Below, in pieces: positions 1-13,950 of a DNA stretch of 64,000 bases. The translations under genes were made by a program, and so were the position numbers. The notes beneath the pieces were generated by a model. The model did not search any database, was not told the origin of the DNA, and saw only the letters and a program-made list of their open reading frames with translations. The stretch's first letter is position 1. Each line of letters begins with the position of its first letter. This DNA comes from Antennarius striatus. Lineage: Eukaryota; Chordata; Actinopteri; Lophiiformes; Antennariidae. The stretch is from NCBI RefSeq assembly GCF_040054535.1, contig NC_090795.1, positions 9,749,001 to 9,813,000 of the forward strand. The letters are read 5' to 3'.

Positions 1-1026
<1,026 letters not shown>

Positions 1027-1344
1027 AAATGGTACAAAATGTCCTGTTTGAAGCCAACATGTGATCTACTGGGTCTAATTCCGGTTTTGTTTTTTTCATA
1101 CATGTCTCACATACAGAGTATGTGAGGTGAAATGTGTGGTGGGAGGTTCAATGACACAAAGTGAAAGGTTGACAGAGATGAGGAAAGCAACTGAGATCAG
1201 AAAAAAACGCAGTTGAGATGATGTGAAAGGGAGAGGAATAGATGCTGTATTCATTCATTTGATGTCTTACAATGCCAACACAAAACAGAAAATGAAAAAA
1301 TAAGCAAAGTGTTTGGAAATGTGTAGCTCCTTTTAGTGGCAGTC

Positions 1345-1347
<3 letters not shown>

Positions 1348-1396
<49 letters not shown>
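1348..1396. repeat. (CA)n microsatellite
   Basis: About 49 bp of perfect CA repeat. It lies 320 bp from the long TG tract and in the opposite phase. Confidence 0.95.
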
Positions 1397-1400
<4 letters not shown>

Positions 1401-2035
1401 GTTTCAATAAGTTTTCCTTTCTTTTCTGTACACCTTTTCTCCGATCTGATAGTCTTCAGTGCTATTATTGTTCCATTGTTCCAATTATTTGATATCACAT
1501 TACAGAAGATAACAGAAGGGAGGTTTTCTTGGACTAGAGTGAGTTTACACAGCAGACAGGTTAATCCTTTTCTCTGGACACTTCATCACAAGAGAAGCGT
1601 GCTGCTTTTTTGGCCAAAAGACCTGTTTTATCCGGTGTGTTTTTTTCTGTTTTACCCAACCACAGAGTATTGACAAGTCTCTGCTCAAACTTCACTGAAT
1701 TATATTTAACAAGCAAAACCAGTTCAAATGTGTTGTATGTTTGGCTAAATTTATATGTAGATTTATGCAGTCTTGCTCGCTTTTTCAATTACTGAGTGGT
1801 TTCAAAATGATTATAGCGCAGACGCCATGGTATTAAAGTAATAGTATGACATTTTAGGAGAAGAGAGAATTGATATCACTGTCATATCATAAAGATGATT
1901 AGCTTAGCATAAAGACTGGGGGCAAATGGGAACAGTTAGCATAGATGATCAAAGTGTTAGTAGTGCGTCACTTGAACAAAAGCTCTTTTTAGATACCCTA
2001 CTTTTGCTGCACGGTCACATTAATCTTCTTTTCCT
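1397..2035. other. non-coding DNA, nothing recognised
   Basis: No exon, RNA gene or clear repeat was seen between the CA tract and the 3' end of the RTE LINE. Confidence 0.4.
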
Positions 2036-3190
2036 TTCAGGGGTCACCACACCAAATCAGTTGCCTGTCTTCTGCATCCTCTTCTCTCACACCAAATACC
2101 TTCATGTCCTCTTTCACTACATCCATGAACCTCCTCTTTGGTCTTCGTCGAGGCCTCCTGCCTGGCAGTTCAAAACTCAGCATCCTTCTGCCGATATATT
2201 CATTATCTCTCTTCTGGACATGTCCAAACCATCTCAGTCTGGCCTCTCTGATTTTATCTCCAAAACCTCTAACATGTGCTGTCCCTCTGATGTACTCATT
2301 CCTGATCCTATCCTTCCTGGTCACTCCCAAAGAGAACATCAGCATCTTCATCTCTGCTACCTCCAGCCCTGTCTCCTGTCTTTTCCTCAGTGACACTGTC
2401 TCTAGACCAAACAACATTGCTGGTCTCACCACAGTTTTGTACACCTTTCCTTTCATCTTAGCTGAAACTCTTTATCACACATCACACCTGACACTTTTCT
2501 TCCCCCGTTCCATCCTGCCTGTACACGGCTGTCTGTCTTACTGCGGCTAACCTTCATTCCTCTCCTTTCCAGGACAAACCTCCACCTCTCTAGCTTCTCC
2601 TCCACCTGTTCCCTGCTCTCACTGCAGATCATAGTGTCATCTGCAAACATCATAGTCCACGGAGATTCCTGTCTAACCTCATCTGTCAGCCTGTCCATCA
2701 CCATAGCGAACAAGAAGGGGCTCAGAGCTGATCCCTGATGGAGTCCCATCCCACCTGGACCTCCTCTGTCACACTTATAGCACAGCTCACCACTGTCTTA
2801 CAGTCCTCATACATGTCCTGCACCGTTCTAACATACTTCTTGGCCACTCCAGACTTGCTCATACAATACCACAGTTCCTCCCTGGGCACCCTGTCATAAT
2901 CTGTCTCTAGATCTACAAAAACACAATGCAGCTCCCTCTGGCCTTCTTTGTACTTCTCTGTCAACATCCTCAAAACAAATACTGCATCTGTAGTACTCTT
3001 TTTTTGACATGAAACCATACTGCTGCTCACAAATGTTCACTTCTGCCCTTAGTCTAGCTTCAACTACAGTACTCTTTTTCATAACTTCGTTGTATGGCTC
3101 ATCAGCTTTATTCCTCTGTAGTTGCCACAACTACCGCATCTGCTCACTATCTAAGATCCTGTTGAACAATCCAGTCAGAAACACTGTTAC
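2036..3190 (-). mobile_element. decayed RTE-type LINE, reverse transcriptase portion and 3' end
   Basis: On the - strand this is the 3' part of a non-LTR retrotransposon. From 3190 downward the broken frames give the RT domain start (EQQYGFMSKK, then a VFVDLE-YDRVPREELWYC block), the GLHQGSALSPFLFAMVMDRL block, the catalytic FADD box (here FADDTMICSE) and the C-terminal GHVQKRD and PGRRPRRRPKRRFMDVVKED blocks. The 3' end reads gacccctgaaaggaaaag, the same tail as the + strand copy at 21.2 kb. No single frame spans it, about 200 bp (2.46-2.53 kb) looks shortened relative to the second copy, and the endonuclease half is absent, so it is a dead 5'-truncated copy. Assignment to the RTE clade is from memory of the family; the non-LTR RT identity is clear. 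Confidence 0.88.
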
Positions 3191-3424
3191 ACTGGCTTTT
3201 GTCCAACGATATTAACCTGGAGCAGAGTCAGAGTTCTTCCACTCCAATTTTTTAGTGGCTGCTTCTCTGCATGTGAAAGAAAGTTTAAAAACAGAAAATC
3301 AGAGTTCAGATTAAACTTCATTAACTGAGAGTGTTCTTTTCCTATAAATTATTAAAAATTTTAAGCAGTCATTTCAACTTTTCCATTTACTTCTCAATAG
3401 TTTGGGTATTCATTTGAAAAAGCT

Positions 3425-3575
3425 TAAAATTATTCTTCCATCCATGTTCTTGTACAGCTGCTTTTTCCACCTTGCAGGTCATGAGTGTTATCCCTATACC
3501 AGCTGACTACAGGTGAGAGGGTGGGGTATGCTCCGAATGCAACACGTCAGCCTAAACTCAGCCTAAAGATTTAGG
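3425..3575 (+). repeat. dispersed fish repeat fragment
   Basis: Begins near an attcttccatccatg stretch and contains a diverged 'ccagctgactac...tggggtatgctcc' segment. The same family, in better condition, is present at 12.2, 13.6, 18.6 and 19.3 kb. Confidence 0.55.
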
Positions 3576-4774
3576 ACTGAGAATGAAAAATAGATTGTGT
3601 GTTTGAGTCTGATTTACTTCAGACGAAATTATTTAATTCAACTTGAACATATAGCATAATATGCACTCAGCACTGCTTGGTTCTCTTGAGATTTTGAAAT
3701 AGGCAATGGTAAAAATCCTTGAAAGATAAAGCTTCTCAGGTCTTTAGCACTTAACCTCAGGCTGTTAATATTATTAGTTGTATGTTTAAAGGTGGAGTCT
3801 GTTACTAGTTTAATCTGAGGTTGAAGAAGGAATAGAGATGAAAAGAGAACAGGGTGATTAAAGGTGAGAATAATTCTGGCTCTCATATTAAATTTGGTAT
3901 TTATGTAGTTTCAAAGGTATTGCAAAGTCCAGTAACTTGTACTTTGTTGCGAACTCAATTATTTATAGTATGAGCAATGACAGAGTCAGACCAAGGCTGT
4001 TTGTGTTCCTTGTAACCTTTGTGGACACGTTCAAATTGGGTTACCAATCAATGATCATACAAAACAATGGTGAAGTTTTTTGTACTTTTGACTGGTCATG
4101 TCCAGGCACACAGAACCCACAGCAAGCTCTTGCTGACCACAACTGTTGATTCTTGTCGCCTGCAGCAACACTTAAAGTCCCATGCAAATGGAGCCCTGAC
4201 TTCCATTTTACCCTGAACATTTTTCTTTGTTGTCATGCTTTTCTTTGTCCTTGATCTAACCAGCAGAAAATGATTGGCAGTAGACCACCCACAGCAAATA
4301 ACCACTGTAGCATTAATCTGGCATTAAGGGATGCCATTTTATCTGTAGAGCCATGAAAACAAAGGAATATTTGACATTTGGAAACTAGTAACACTCTTGG
4401 CTCCTGCATGGCAACATTCATATCAAACTGTGTTTATTTTGTGAGTGAATGTTCGAATACATCACTGTCTAGAGGCGGCTCACTGATACTGTTGGCTCTG
4501 CATTCAGAATTTATTTTCACTAATCATAATGTTTATCTTACAGAACCAGCTATATGCCATATTAAAACCCACAATTTCACACATAGTGTGACATCTTGGG
4601 TTTTATCCTGTTTTGCTGCAGGTAAATGGTAATGGCCTGATTTATTTCCAGTGCTTTTCAATGACACGTGCACATTAAAGATGATCTGAAAGGAAGCACT
4701 GACTTGAAATATACCAGTTATAATCTACGCACACTGAAGACCATTGTTGTATAATTTAAAATACCTACTAAATT
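3576..4774. other. non-coding DNA, nothing recognised
   Basis: Only short open frames without splice-site context or recognisable protein similarity. No RNA gene or repeat family was recognised. Confidence 0.4.
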
Positions 4775-4857
4775 AAGATTAAGATTCAATCAGGATTAAA
4801 TTTACTTTATTGATCCCTCAGTGGGGAAATTATCTTTTTCACTTTTCATGTACACAC

Positions 4858-4953
<96 letters not shown>

Positions 4954-5105
4954 TATATATGTGTTAATCACAGTACACAAAGTTAAGTACAGGCCCCTGA
5001 AACAGACACAACACACTGTAGGCATGCAATTAGTACAGTATTACAGGGGAGGTGGAGTGACGGGTCGCAACTTCGGGGTGCGCCCCAAATGAGCAGCAAT
5101 TATGT
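4775..5105 (+). repeat. dispersed repeat containing a (TA)n tract
   Basis: Starts with 'tttactttattgatccctc' followed by 'agtggggaaatta', and ends around 'cttcggggtgcgccccaaat' plus 'gagcagcaa'. I recognise these as the ends of a repeat common in fish genomes. A (TA)n tract of about 100 bp (about 4863-4960) sits inside it. The family name is not certain. Confidence 0.6.
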
Positions 5106-8100
5106 ATGTTATTTAAAACTTAAAGGGTTTCATGTAGGTGTATGGGCCTTTATACAACATTGGATCAAAACAATCAACCTATAATATTACTTAGCCAACA
5201 TATTAATAGTGTTTTATTTGTAATGGAGATTGGGTTTGCTGGTTTGCTCTTTTTTATGTTCTATTTTCTAAAATGCTTTTCAACCCTTTAAACTTCTCAA
5301 ATGCAGTTAGAACTCTCGTTAGAAAGTTGTGTCTTAACTTGAAAATCAAATCTTCTCCTTCATCCCTTATTTCATGAAGATTGCTTTCGCACAATTGCTG
5401 CAGTACATCTAGACTGATGTTGCGGAGGCTGTGAGACAAAACTTTTTCTTGGCAGTCAATAAATAGATTTGCAAAATCCCAGTGCCTTCATATTCAAAAA
5501 GGCTCAAGCTAAATAAATAGATGCACTGTGAGCTGATGATATAAAACCAACTGCATGAGTTTGAGAAAACAACAGAATGCTTTAAATCAGTCACGTTCTA
5601 CACTATTTAAATGCTGACTCATTATTGCTGCTCACATCAAACAGCTTTTATGACCCATGTATGATTAAAATACAAAGTCTGTATGAAAGGTTAGGGCAGT
5701 TTCATGACGTTTGACTCTCTGGTCAATCTTATTCCTCTGTAATTTCAGACCACAAGGAAAATAATGCCTATATTGGAATGATTTTGATTCTAAAACTATT
5801 GTTTAAACTTCTGCTGTTATGGAGATGTCATGCTCAAATTTATTTTTAGGACTTTAGAATTTTCAAGGCACAATATATGTATTATCACTTAGTTTTGATT
5901 GTGACCTATACCCTGAGCTAAGCTTTTTTCCTAAGTGATGTCAGAGGTCACTGCTGACATACAGCATTTTCTACGGTATGTAAACGCAGAATTATTTCTG
6001 CATTGGCTTTGAAATACATTAGAGTCTAAATTACTGGCTGCACAGTGTGAAAATGAGCCAACCATTTCTCAGACTTTAAACGAGGTCTTTAATGAGTTAT
6101 TTCCCACAATGCTTCTTATTGGCTGGGAGCTGTTATGTTCCCTGTAAAGTAAATGGAGGTCAAAAGCTATTGTCAGCAGATCAAAGTCCTTCAATGTGTG
6201 TATTTTGAGGACTTTCAAATAACCACAAAACTATTCAAACAAGTAAATAGTGAAGTTGCTATGGATAATCATGAAGGTCGTTAAGACAAAAAGACTCATA
6301 TTTGTGACTGACAGTACTACTATCCTTTGTGTGTGTCTGGGTGTGTGTCCTGTGTGCTCCAATCCTCCTCAGTAATTTCTTTCTGGCTCAGCCCTCTGCC
6401 ATCTGACAGCTTAATATTAAAAAGCCTTCATCCTGCAGCAACAAACAGCTAACAGCTTCTATCAGCGTGTGTGTGTTTTGAGACACCATGATGATCTAGC
6501 TTAGCGCTGATCATTGTGAACCTCACTTTTAAATAGCCATAATCCACAAATCATTTCTTGCCTATGTAGTTTCTGTTTGGGTTGCTGGACATAAATGTGT
6601 CTTCTCTTTTCTCTGTGTATATTTGGCATTACTAAAACTTTTTTGTACGAGTATGCAGATAAATTTATAAATGTGCTTGTGCATGAGTGCGTGTGTGTTA
6701 CGTGTATGACAAACAGTGACATAAACTTTAGTGGACCATGAACAATGTCAGGCAGAGGAGAGTTTTATTCAACTCAGCACACATTTAAGCTGCTAGTACT
6801 TCCAGCACTGCTCCAAAACACTGTTCATGTAATGTATCAGTTCATTTTTATCTGGTTTCTACATCGGTGCACCAATGAAACATGCATACACACGATCTAA
6901 AAATAAAATTTGCACAAATACACAAGGGTGGCAGTGAGCATGGCAACAAGGTGGTGTACAATGAATGTGCTTTGAGGGTCTAGTATTTGGAGAAGGCCAA
7001 ATTACTTGAAACCTATAGAAGATAGATTGTGTGTTCGTAATTGTTGCTTTAGAGCTTGCCATATTTTAGTGAAATTAGACTGAAGAAAATGTTGTTTAAC
7101 ATTACAAGATCAAAAGTATTGGCCTCCGCGTGACAGAATAACAGCAGCACAACTGCTAAGCATCTTCCTTTTGAGTGCACTCAAGATGCTTTCAGGGAGA
7201 GTGTTGAGTGTGGTACACCTGTACTTTGAAAATGCTCACAATGTAGTATATTTACACACCACACATAGAATAAGTTTACAATTTTAAGGCAGTATTACTT
7301 AATTTTCTTTTATTTAAGTTTTATTGTCCAGTAAAAATTATACAAGTTATTTGTTTTTACCAGTTGATTAACCACCACGTATAATTATTTAGAAGCTTTC
7401 TAGACATTTTGACATTTAGACATCTTTTTACCAGCTGTTTTTGTGCTTTGAGTACATCATGACCTTCATGAGTAGACAGCATTTGGAGATAGACAGAGTA
7501 GGTGAGGTTATTATACCAAAGACTTTTCAAGATGTTTGTGTCAATAACACAATGTTTGAGTTTGTGTAACTTACACCTGGTCATATTTGCGAATTTCCAA
7601 GTTTAGGATCAATAAAATTTAGCCATCTATCTATTTATATGCAAGACAAATGTGAGAAATGTCAAATTAATTACTCAGGATGAAAGATTTTCAATCAGTA
7701 ATGTTCACTCTTTAAAGATATAATGTGACAGAACCATGTCAAACATGCACGTTTTAGCCTGAGACAACAACAGGCACATATTTCCATTTGCTCAGTTGCT
7801 CACTCTCTCTGTCACTTTCCTCAGTCCTCCTAAACAACATATTACACACTAAACATATGCTAAAACACAAGCTACTCCAAGACTGTTTATGAAATGTCAT
7901 CAGGATGGTAGAGAACCTTCAAACGACCTACCAGATGGGCTTTCTTACCTCATGCTTCTGTGCTATGAAGACACAGGGATTTATGCAACATTTCAGGAAA
8001 GCAAAGGCTGTGAACACACACATCAATCCACAAACTGGTGGAACATGACTCCAGCACACATACACAAACACACAAATCCAACACAGGTGTTGGATTTTAT

Positions 8101-11100
8101 AGAAAACAAACCTGTGAATACAGATGGACTTCAGTGGCAATGTCTATCAGAGAGCAGAAGCAACTGAGAATCTTAATTAAAAGTAAACTTTGGGCAAGAT
8201 TAGAAGCATTGCCCTCAATGTTAATGAGAGCGTGTTTATAAAATGTAAAGCATCACCATGCAAATAAGATTATCTTTTAATAGGGACTGCAATAAATGTT
8301 GCATATTTTTAGTTCCTCACAGATTATGAGGATGGAGATGCACAATTCTTTGACCATTTAGACAGTCACATAGGCAGCCTAATGGGCTGATACCACATTT
8401 AGTCACAGATGAATCCATTCTGTGACCTTATTAGTACTTTTCTACAATTGCTCATGACTTTTGACCGACCTGGGAAGAACAAAAACAGTGAGTACAATAC
8501 TTCAGACAGCTTCCCGACTGGCTTCTTCGCCTTGAGAGGAAGAGCTGCTTTGCCAAGGTGTTACTTTGTTGGCAGTCGCTACAGGGATTTTCCTTGTGTT
8601 CAAGTTTTAAATTAGGTTCTGTGCTGTGATATCATGTTCAAGCTGTCCAAGACACATAACCTTATTGGAATTGGATACCTTTCTGTAGCTGTGAGACAGT
8701 GGGAGAAAAACATTTTGACATGAATTCAGAAACAACAGGAATATGTTGGCAGGGCTGTCTTTAAAAGTTTTGTTTCTGCTGCTGAGATGATGCACTGCAT
8801 CTAAAGGCTTAGGCAGTGTGTGCAGCTTGAGATTTTAGCATTCAGGGGACGTGCAAAAATACTGGAAAGGATTTTCAAAGCAGGGTGAAGAAATGTACTT
8901 TATCTTGTAGTCACACAGATAGATGTGTCTGACAAAGTTGGTTCATAGAGGTCTTACCCAGTGTTCCTCTCAGACATCTTCACTGTAAGATCTCTTTTCC
9001 TTATGTCTCATGCAAACACTCTACGACCTTCTCCTTTTGTCTTTATCTCTTTTCGCCTTCTCCCACCTCTGTTTTTCTGTCTGTACTCTTGTTGCCTTGT
9101 ATTTTTGTCCCATTCTGTACAGAATTCTGTCTAAAGAAAGTAATCTATCCCCCTGTTTATCTCTCTGTCTTGCTTCTTTTTCATATCCCTTTTTACAAGT
9201 TCTCTCACTCTATTCCTCTGCTACATCTTTGCACATAATACCACAACAGTTTGCCCTTGCTTGTCCCCCTTTTTCTTCTCAATACACTTCTTCCCTACCT
9301 CCATTTCCTCCCTCCCTGTCTTCTTTGCTCCCACTCACAGAGGTCCAGGACAGGGGAAATGAAATGTGTACGCATTCTGTAGTTGTGCGGTGAGGCAGGG
9401 GGAAGGAAAAATGCTGTTTTATGGTTTTTATTTATTGATCTGTAGATTTCTGACATTGTGCCCATTACACAGGGGGGGATGAAGACCAGCTTAATGTGAG
9501 CTGCTGCTTGCACCCCCAGTAGAGCTTCAGACTAGTAAATAGTCCAAGAAGGAGCATACAAATATACCCAGACACATCCAGTATTGACCAGATATGTATG
9601 ACCTACTAACTAAAGTGTATAGTGCAGACATGCACAAATAAACACGGTAAATGCAAGCATCATTTCATCTACTCCATATCATCAGTAAATATACTTAAAC
9701 AATGACATATCCCCACAGTCATCTAATATCTAAATATATGGTTTTCTCTCCCATCTCTTTAAACTTTAGTGTCTTCACTGGTGGATTTTACATTCACAGC
9801 AGAGAGGAGTTTTCTTATCTGAAGGTCAACTTAACTGGAACGGAGTTTGTCACCTCACACTCTTAGACAAACCCAGCAGTGCCATCATAAACATTTAATG
9901 GAAGCAGCTATCATTGCACAGCAGATGGTGCTAACAGTGCTAGTGCTCATCTTGGCTCATGTCACGGCCAATAAATAGCCTTAAGAATAAGGAGAATGTC
10001 AGGTGGAGAAAATGAAGGATGCTGCTGCTTTGAAACTGCATGCTGATATGTTATGAATAGATGCAGTTTCTAAAGACGAACAGCCATATTTTCCCCTGAC
10101 TTCTCAAATCTAGGAGACAGATAGTTTATTACTGGAGCACAAATTTAAGGTACATGTCACATGCCAGTCAAGGTTTTATATTTTCATTCAGTGTGATCAT
10201 TGCGCACACTGATTTCAATCAACTGCTCCAACGGAAAATGAATTAGCCAGTGAAAGAGAAATGTTCATCTTATGGTTTTAACGCCTCGCCTAAAGCTTAA
10301 GTAGGTCACCTATGAGTAAATCCAAGGAGAATTTAGTATTACTGTTCACTTTGTAACATGTTTGTGAGGGGTTTTTTTTTAATTGCATTGCTTATTACCT
10401 TAGGGCATGTAAGTAAAATAAATATCTCCTGTGTTAAACTGTCTGACGAGCCAAATGAGAGATTGCAAGACATATAATATTCTATATTCATTTTAGATTG
10501 TGTGACCCACAGAAATCTGATTCCTCTACTTTTTTATTTGTTAATCTATAATGTGAGCTTTTTCATCATTTTATTTTTCATCATTTTTTTCATAGTTGGA
10601 AGCTTTACATAGAGACCAGCTGCCATCACTGCAGACTAGATTGAGATTGCCAGGCACATAGCACAGATATATTTCAGTCTTATATTTTTTAGGGAAGATG
10701 TATTGTTTGTTCTCTTCCTGTAAATCTGTTTTGTTTACACTGCTGCTACATTGTCCTTGGATCACACTATTTAATATCTCTATTACATTTTTCTTTCCTG
10801 TCTTACCTTGAATAAACAGCAGGAAAACGGTATAATATGTGTGGAAGTCATGTAACATTCGGCTCGTTCCAGGAATTGGAGAGTTTAATATTGAAAGAAA
10901 ATAATTTATAGAAAATGTTTTTCTCTCTCAAACTGTGACTCATGATGAAATCCGATCACACACTGCTCTAAAGGTGCAGAGGATCAACCCTCCCCACAGC
11001 TTCATGATAAGACGTTTAAGAAATCAGCGAGCATTTGACGCTTGGTATTTTGCATATAATGAGAGAGGAAAATAAGATATAATGTTTGTTTGTGTTGGAG

Positions 11101-12199
11101 TTGTTGGGATCACAGTGGCTATGTATATCAGCATGTATTTCAAACTTTTCATATGTCTCTCTTCCTCTCCCTTCCATCAGCTTTATCAGCAATAAGTAAA
11201 AATGCAATCTTCACAGTAAAACAAGCAAAAAAACGAAGGTTCACAGATCAGTTTAACATTTTCAAAAGAGAAATATGAACATTAATGGAAGTTTTAGATA
11301 TAAACATAACCATTCCCCATGGCCCCATTTGTCATTTATAAAGCGCTAGTTTATCATAGATAATTTAACACTAATGTATCGTATTTACAGATGCACCTTA
11401 CATATAATTCGAGTACAAAACAAAAATCATCATGATGCAAAAATGGAGCAGATTCTGTACTCTTCCCCTTTCAAAAATGGCCCCTGGCACCCATAAGTCC
11501 CCTCTGTACCTGCAGAGGACGGGATGAGTGTCTGCTTGTCTCTTCTCCTCTCTCACCCCCTCTCCTGGGTAATTTGTTGTATAAATATAGTCTACTTACG
11601 GATGACGGGCCTTATCGGCTGTGGCACTGGAAATGCAATTACAGCCAGCAAACATCTCCATTGATATCGCTCCAGGGTAGAACGCTCATTTTGGTCCCTT
11701 TGGAACAGGGTCCGTTATTGATCAGTATCAGCTCTGAGGAGGGGATTACTAATGAAGTAATCTGAAAACCTTTTGTGTGTCTGTGTAAAGAGCTTGCATG
11801 TACGTGTGCTTGTGTGTGTGTCTGTTTGTGTGTGTGTGTGTGTGTGCCCATGATTGTAAACAGATCTGTGAGAGAGGCAGACCAACATAATGTGTGTAAG
11901 TAAATGTAGGTGTCACTTTGCACCTGTTGAGCATCCTAATGCATCCCTAATGTCCTCTGTTGTAGTACTCTGCTGCCTCCGGTGGACGTTTTCAGAGCTA
12001 CACCATACAACACTACCCCTGAAAATGACCTGTTATTGACATGTTCTCGACTATCTGACCCTAATACAATCAGAATGTTCTGACGAGACATTTTATAGAT
12101 ATGGAGCCTTGGCAGCCTGCAGAGGAACACAACATTTGTGGCTTATGTGATTTAGTGTATTTGAAGAAGGTGTAGTGAAACGCTCACCTCAGATACAGT
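5106..12199. other. 7 kb gene-free stretch
   Basis: I found no exon with splice sites and convincing protein content on either strand. Frames such as 9010-9393 (+) are pyrimidine-rich low-complexity sequence. A GC-richer block at about 11.52-11.77 kb (see findings) could be a conserved non-coding element. The stretch may be intergenic or the intron of the unidentified + strand gene ending at 15.9 kb. Confidence 0.4.
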
Positions 12200-12435
12200 T
12201 ATATTAATTCAGCCCTTATCACTTTGCTGGGTTGTGGGGAAGGCTGGAGCCTATCTCAGCTGATAAAGTGTGTGGTGGGGTACATCCTTGATGGGTTACC
12301 AGTTCATCAGGGGGTAGACACATAGACAACCCCTGACAAAGGCAACTAGAGTCACTAATTCACCTATGTTGCATGTTTTTGGATTGTTGGGAACCCACGC
12401 AGACAGACTCCAAACTTGGGTTTCTGACTATTTCT
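12200..12435 (+). repeat. dispersed fish repeat (ggctggagcctatc family)
   Basis: Contains in order 'ggctggagcctatctcagct', 'gtggggtacat', 'accagttcatcaggg', 'agtcactaattcacc', 'gcatgtttttgga' and 'aacccacgcagac'. This is the order of a widespread fish interspersed repeat also seen here at 13.6, 18.6 and 19.3 kb. Confidence 0.75.
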
Positions 12436-12519
12436 TTGAGGCAATGATGCTAAAAACAGGAGCACTGAGACTCCCTGTTAGATTACAACCATTACTCATT
12501 TGGGTTTTTTTGTCTGCTC

Positions 12520-12845
12520 CTGTTCTGTCTTGTCTTTCAGCACCTCCTGTTCTGGGTCGTTGTCTCTCTGTCATTCTCTCTCTTCCTGCATCTCTGTCCT
12601 TGGCTCTGTCTCTTCCTCTCTTTCGTTTGCTCTCTCTTCCTCTCTTTCTCTGTATCTCCACCCAAAAGTCAAGGCAGATGGCCACCTGTTACAAGTCTTG
12701 GGTTGTGCTCAAGATTTCAGCTTGTTAGAAAGGATGTTTTTCCTTGCCTCCTTCAGTTCTTTTGCTGTTCTTCATGGAAAGTATCCTGAGATGTGATTTT
12801 TTTGTTGTGATCTGGTGCTACACAAATAACACTGAATTGAACGGA
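12520..12845 (+). repeat. dispersed repeat with pyrimidine-rich head and 'gaattgaac' end
   Basis: A CT-rich head (12.53-12.66 kb) is followed by 'caaggcagatggccacctg', a 'tttttccttgcc' segment and the end 'ataacactgaattgaac'. A second diverged copy lies at 20.74-21.06 kb with the same order: CT tract, 'caaggtggatggccgccct', 'ttttccctgcc', 'gctttacaaataaaagctga'. A piece of the same 3' end occurs inverted near 16850-16872. Confidence 0.65.
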
Positions 12846-13604
12846 ACTACTGTATTATATACCCCATAACAGGTCATAGACAATAACCTTAAATATTAAT
12901 GGCTAATGGTTTATTAAAGTCAAAACTTCAGGCCTACACTTTAACAAATTTTGCATTGTTACTGTTTGTCAATGTTCACTCATTTATTAAGAACCCAGAT
13001 TCACATTTAGCTCATTCTTCTCCTGTTTTGAATCACGCTGGCCTAATACCATGTTTGCGTCACAGTCTTTGAAGCAGAATAGGTTTTTTCCCCTTGTTTG
13101 AAGTGTGTGCAGGCGCCTGTGAACAAATGATTCGCTTCATTCTGTTATGAAGTGATTGCCCCACAACTATTTTTCCATGTTTATAAATCCTTATTTTTTA
13201 ATGCTCTTTGTGTCTTTTCTCCCTTCTTGTTTGATAGACAGCCTTGACTGAATCTGGTTTCATGATTAACTCATGTATTTATTCTTTATGGGAGAATACA
13301 ATTCTTATTATCTTTACCTACGTTCAAAAAGGCTCCGGTTCATTTGTAAAACCGGGAATTCATGTGCATTCTTGGAATGAAGTGTATATTTTATTTCATC
13401 AAAATTTGTGAAACCCACAAATTTGGGTTTAGATATATTTGTAATAATGAAGCACTACAGTTTCCTTGGCACCCAATCTTTCTTAACTGGAAGGAAATAG
13501 TCTAGGACTTAAAGTTTAAGGATTAATAATTAGAAAAAAATCAATGCTTTCGAGCTGTGATTTAAAGTTTGTAAAAATGAGTCCTATGTGTGATGAAAAC
13601 ATAT

Positions 13605-13950
13605 TCATCTATGCATCCATTTCATCCAGGTTCTTGTAGAAGAGACTGTAATCTTCTCGTCTAGAGCTGCTTTTCTGTTTTTCGTCACCACAGATGACCA
13701 TGAGCATGAGCTGAGGTACACTCCAGACACGTTACCAGGATATTGCAGAGCCTCATGAAGCCACTCACACCTACGGTCAATTTAGAGTGGTCATTTCCCC
13801 TAAGCTGCATGTTTTTGGAGGTGGGAGGAAGCTGGAGAACCCGGACAGAACCCACATAGACATGAACTACTGTATACATAGAATGGAACCTCCGAACCAG
13901 GAACCTTATTCCTGTGAGGCGACAGCGCTGCCCACTGCGCCACCTAAAAC
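13605..13950 (+). repeat. dispersed fish repeat, most complete copy
   Basis: Contains 'gaggtacactccagacacgt', 'cactcacacctacggtcaat', 'gcatgtttttggaggtggga', 'aacccggacagaacccacat' and the end 'gaggcgacagcgctgcccac' with 'tgcgccacc'. Same family as the copies at 12.2, 18.6 and 19.3 kb. Confidence 0.8.

Noticed and set aside
9010-9393. 127-codon + strand frame rich in Ser, Leu and Phe
   Set aside because: Translation of a pyrimidine-rich stretch with no splice context or family match.
11574-11765. 63-codon + strand frame as an exon of the unidentified gene
   Set aside because: It has no supporting acceptor and donor pair or protein resemblance; kept only as a possible non-coding element.
12366-12796. 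Overlapping frames of 120, 98 and 85 codons
   Set aside because: They read through the CT-rich head of an interspersed repeat and are low-complexity on both strands.
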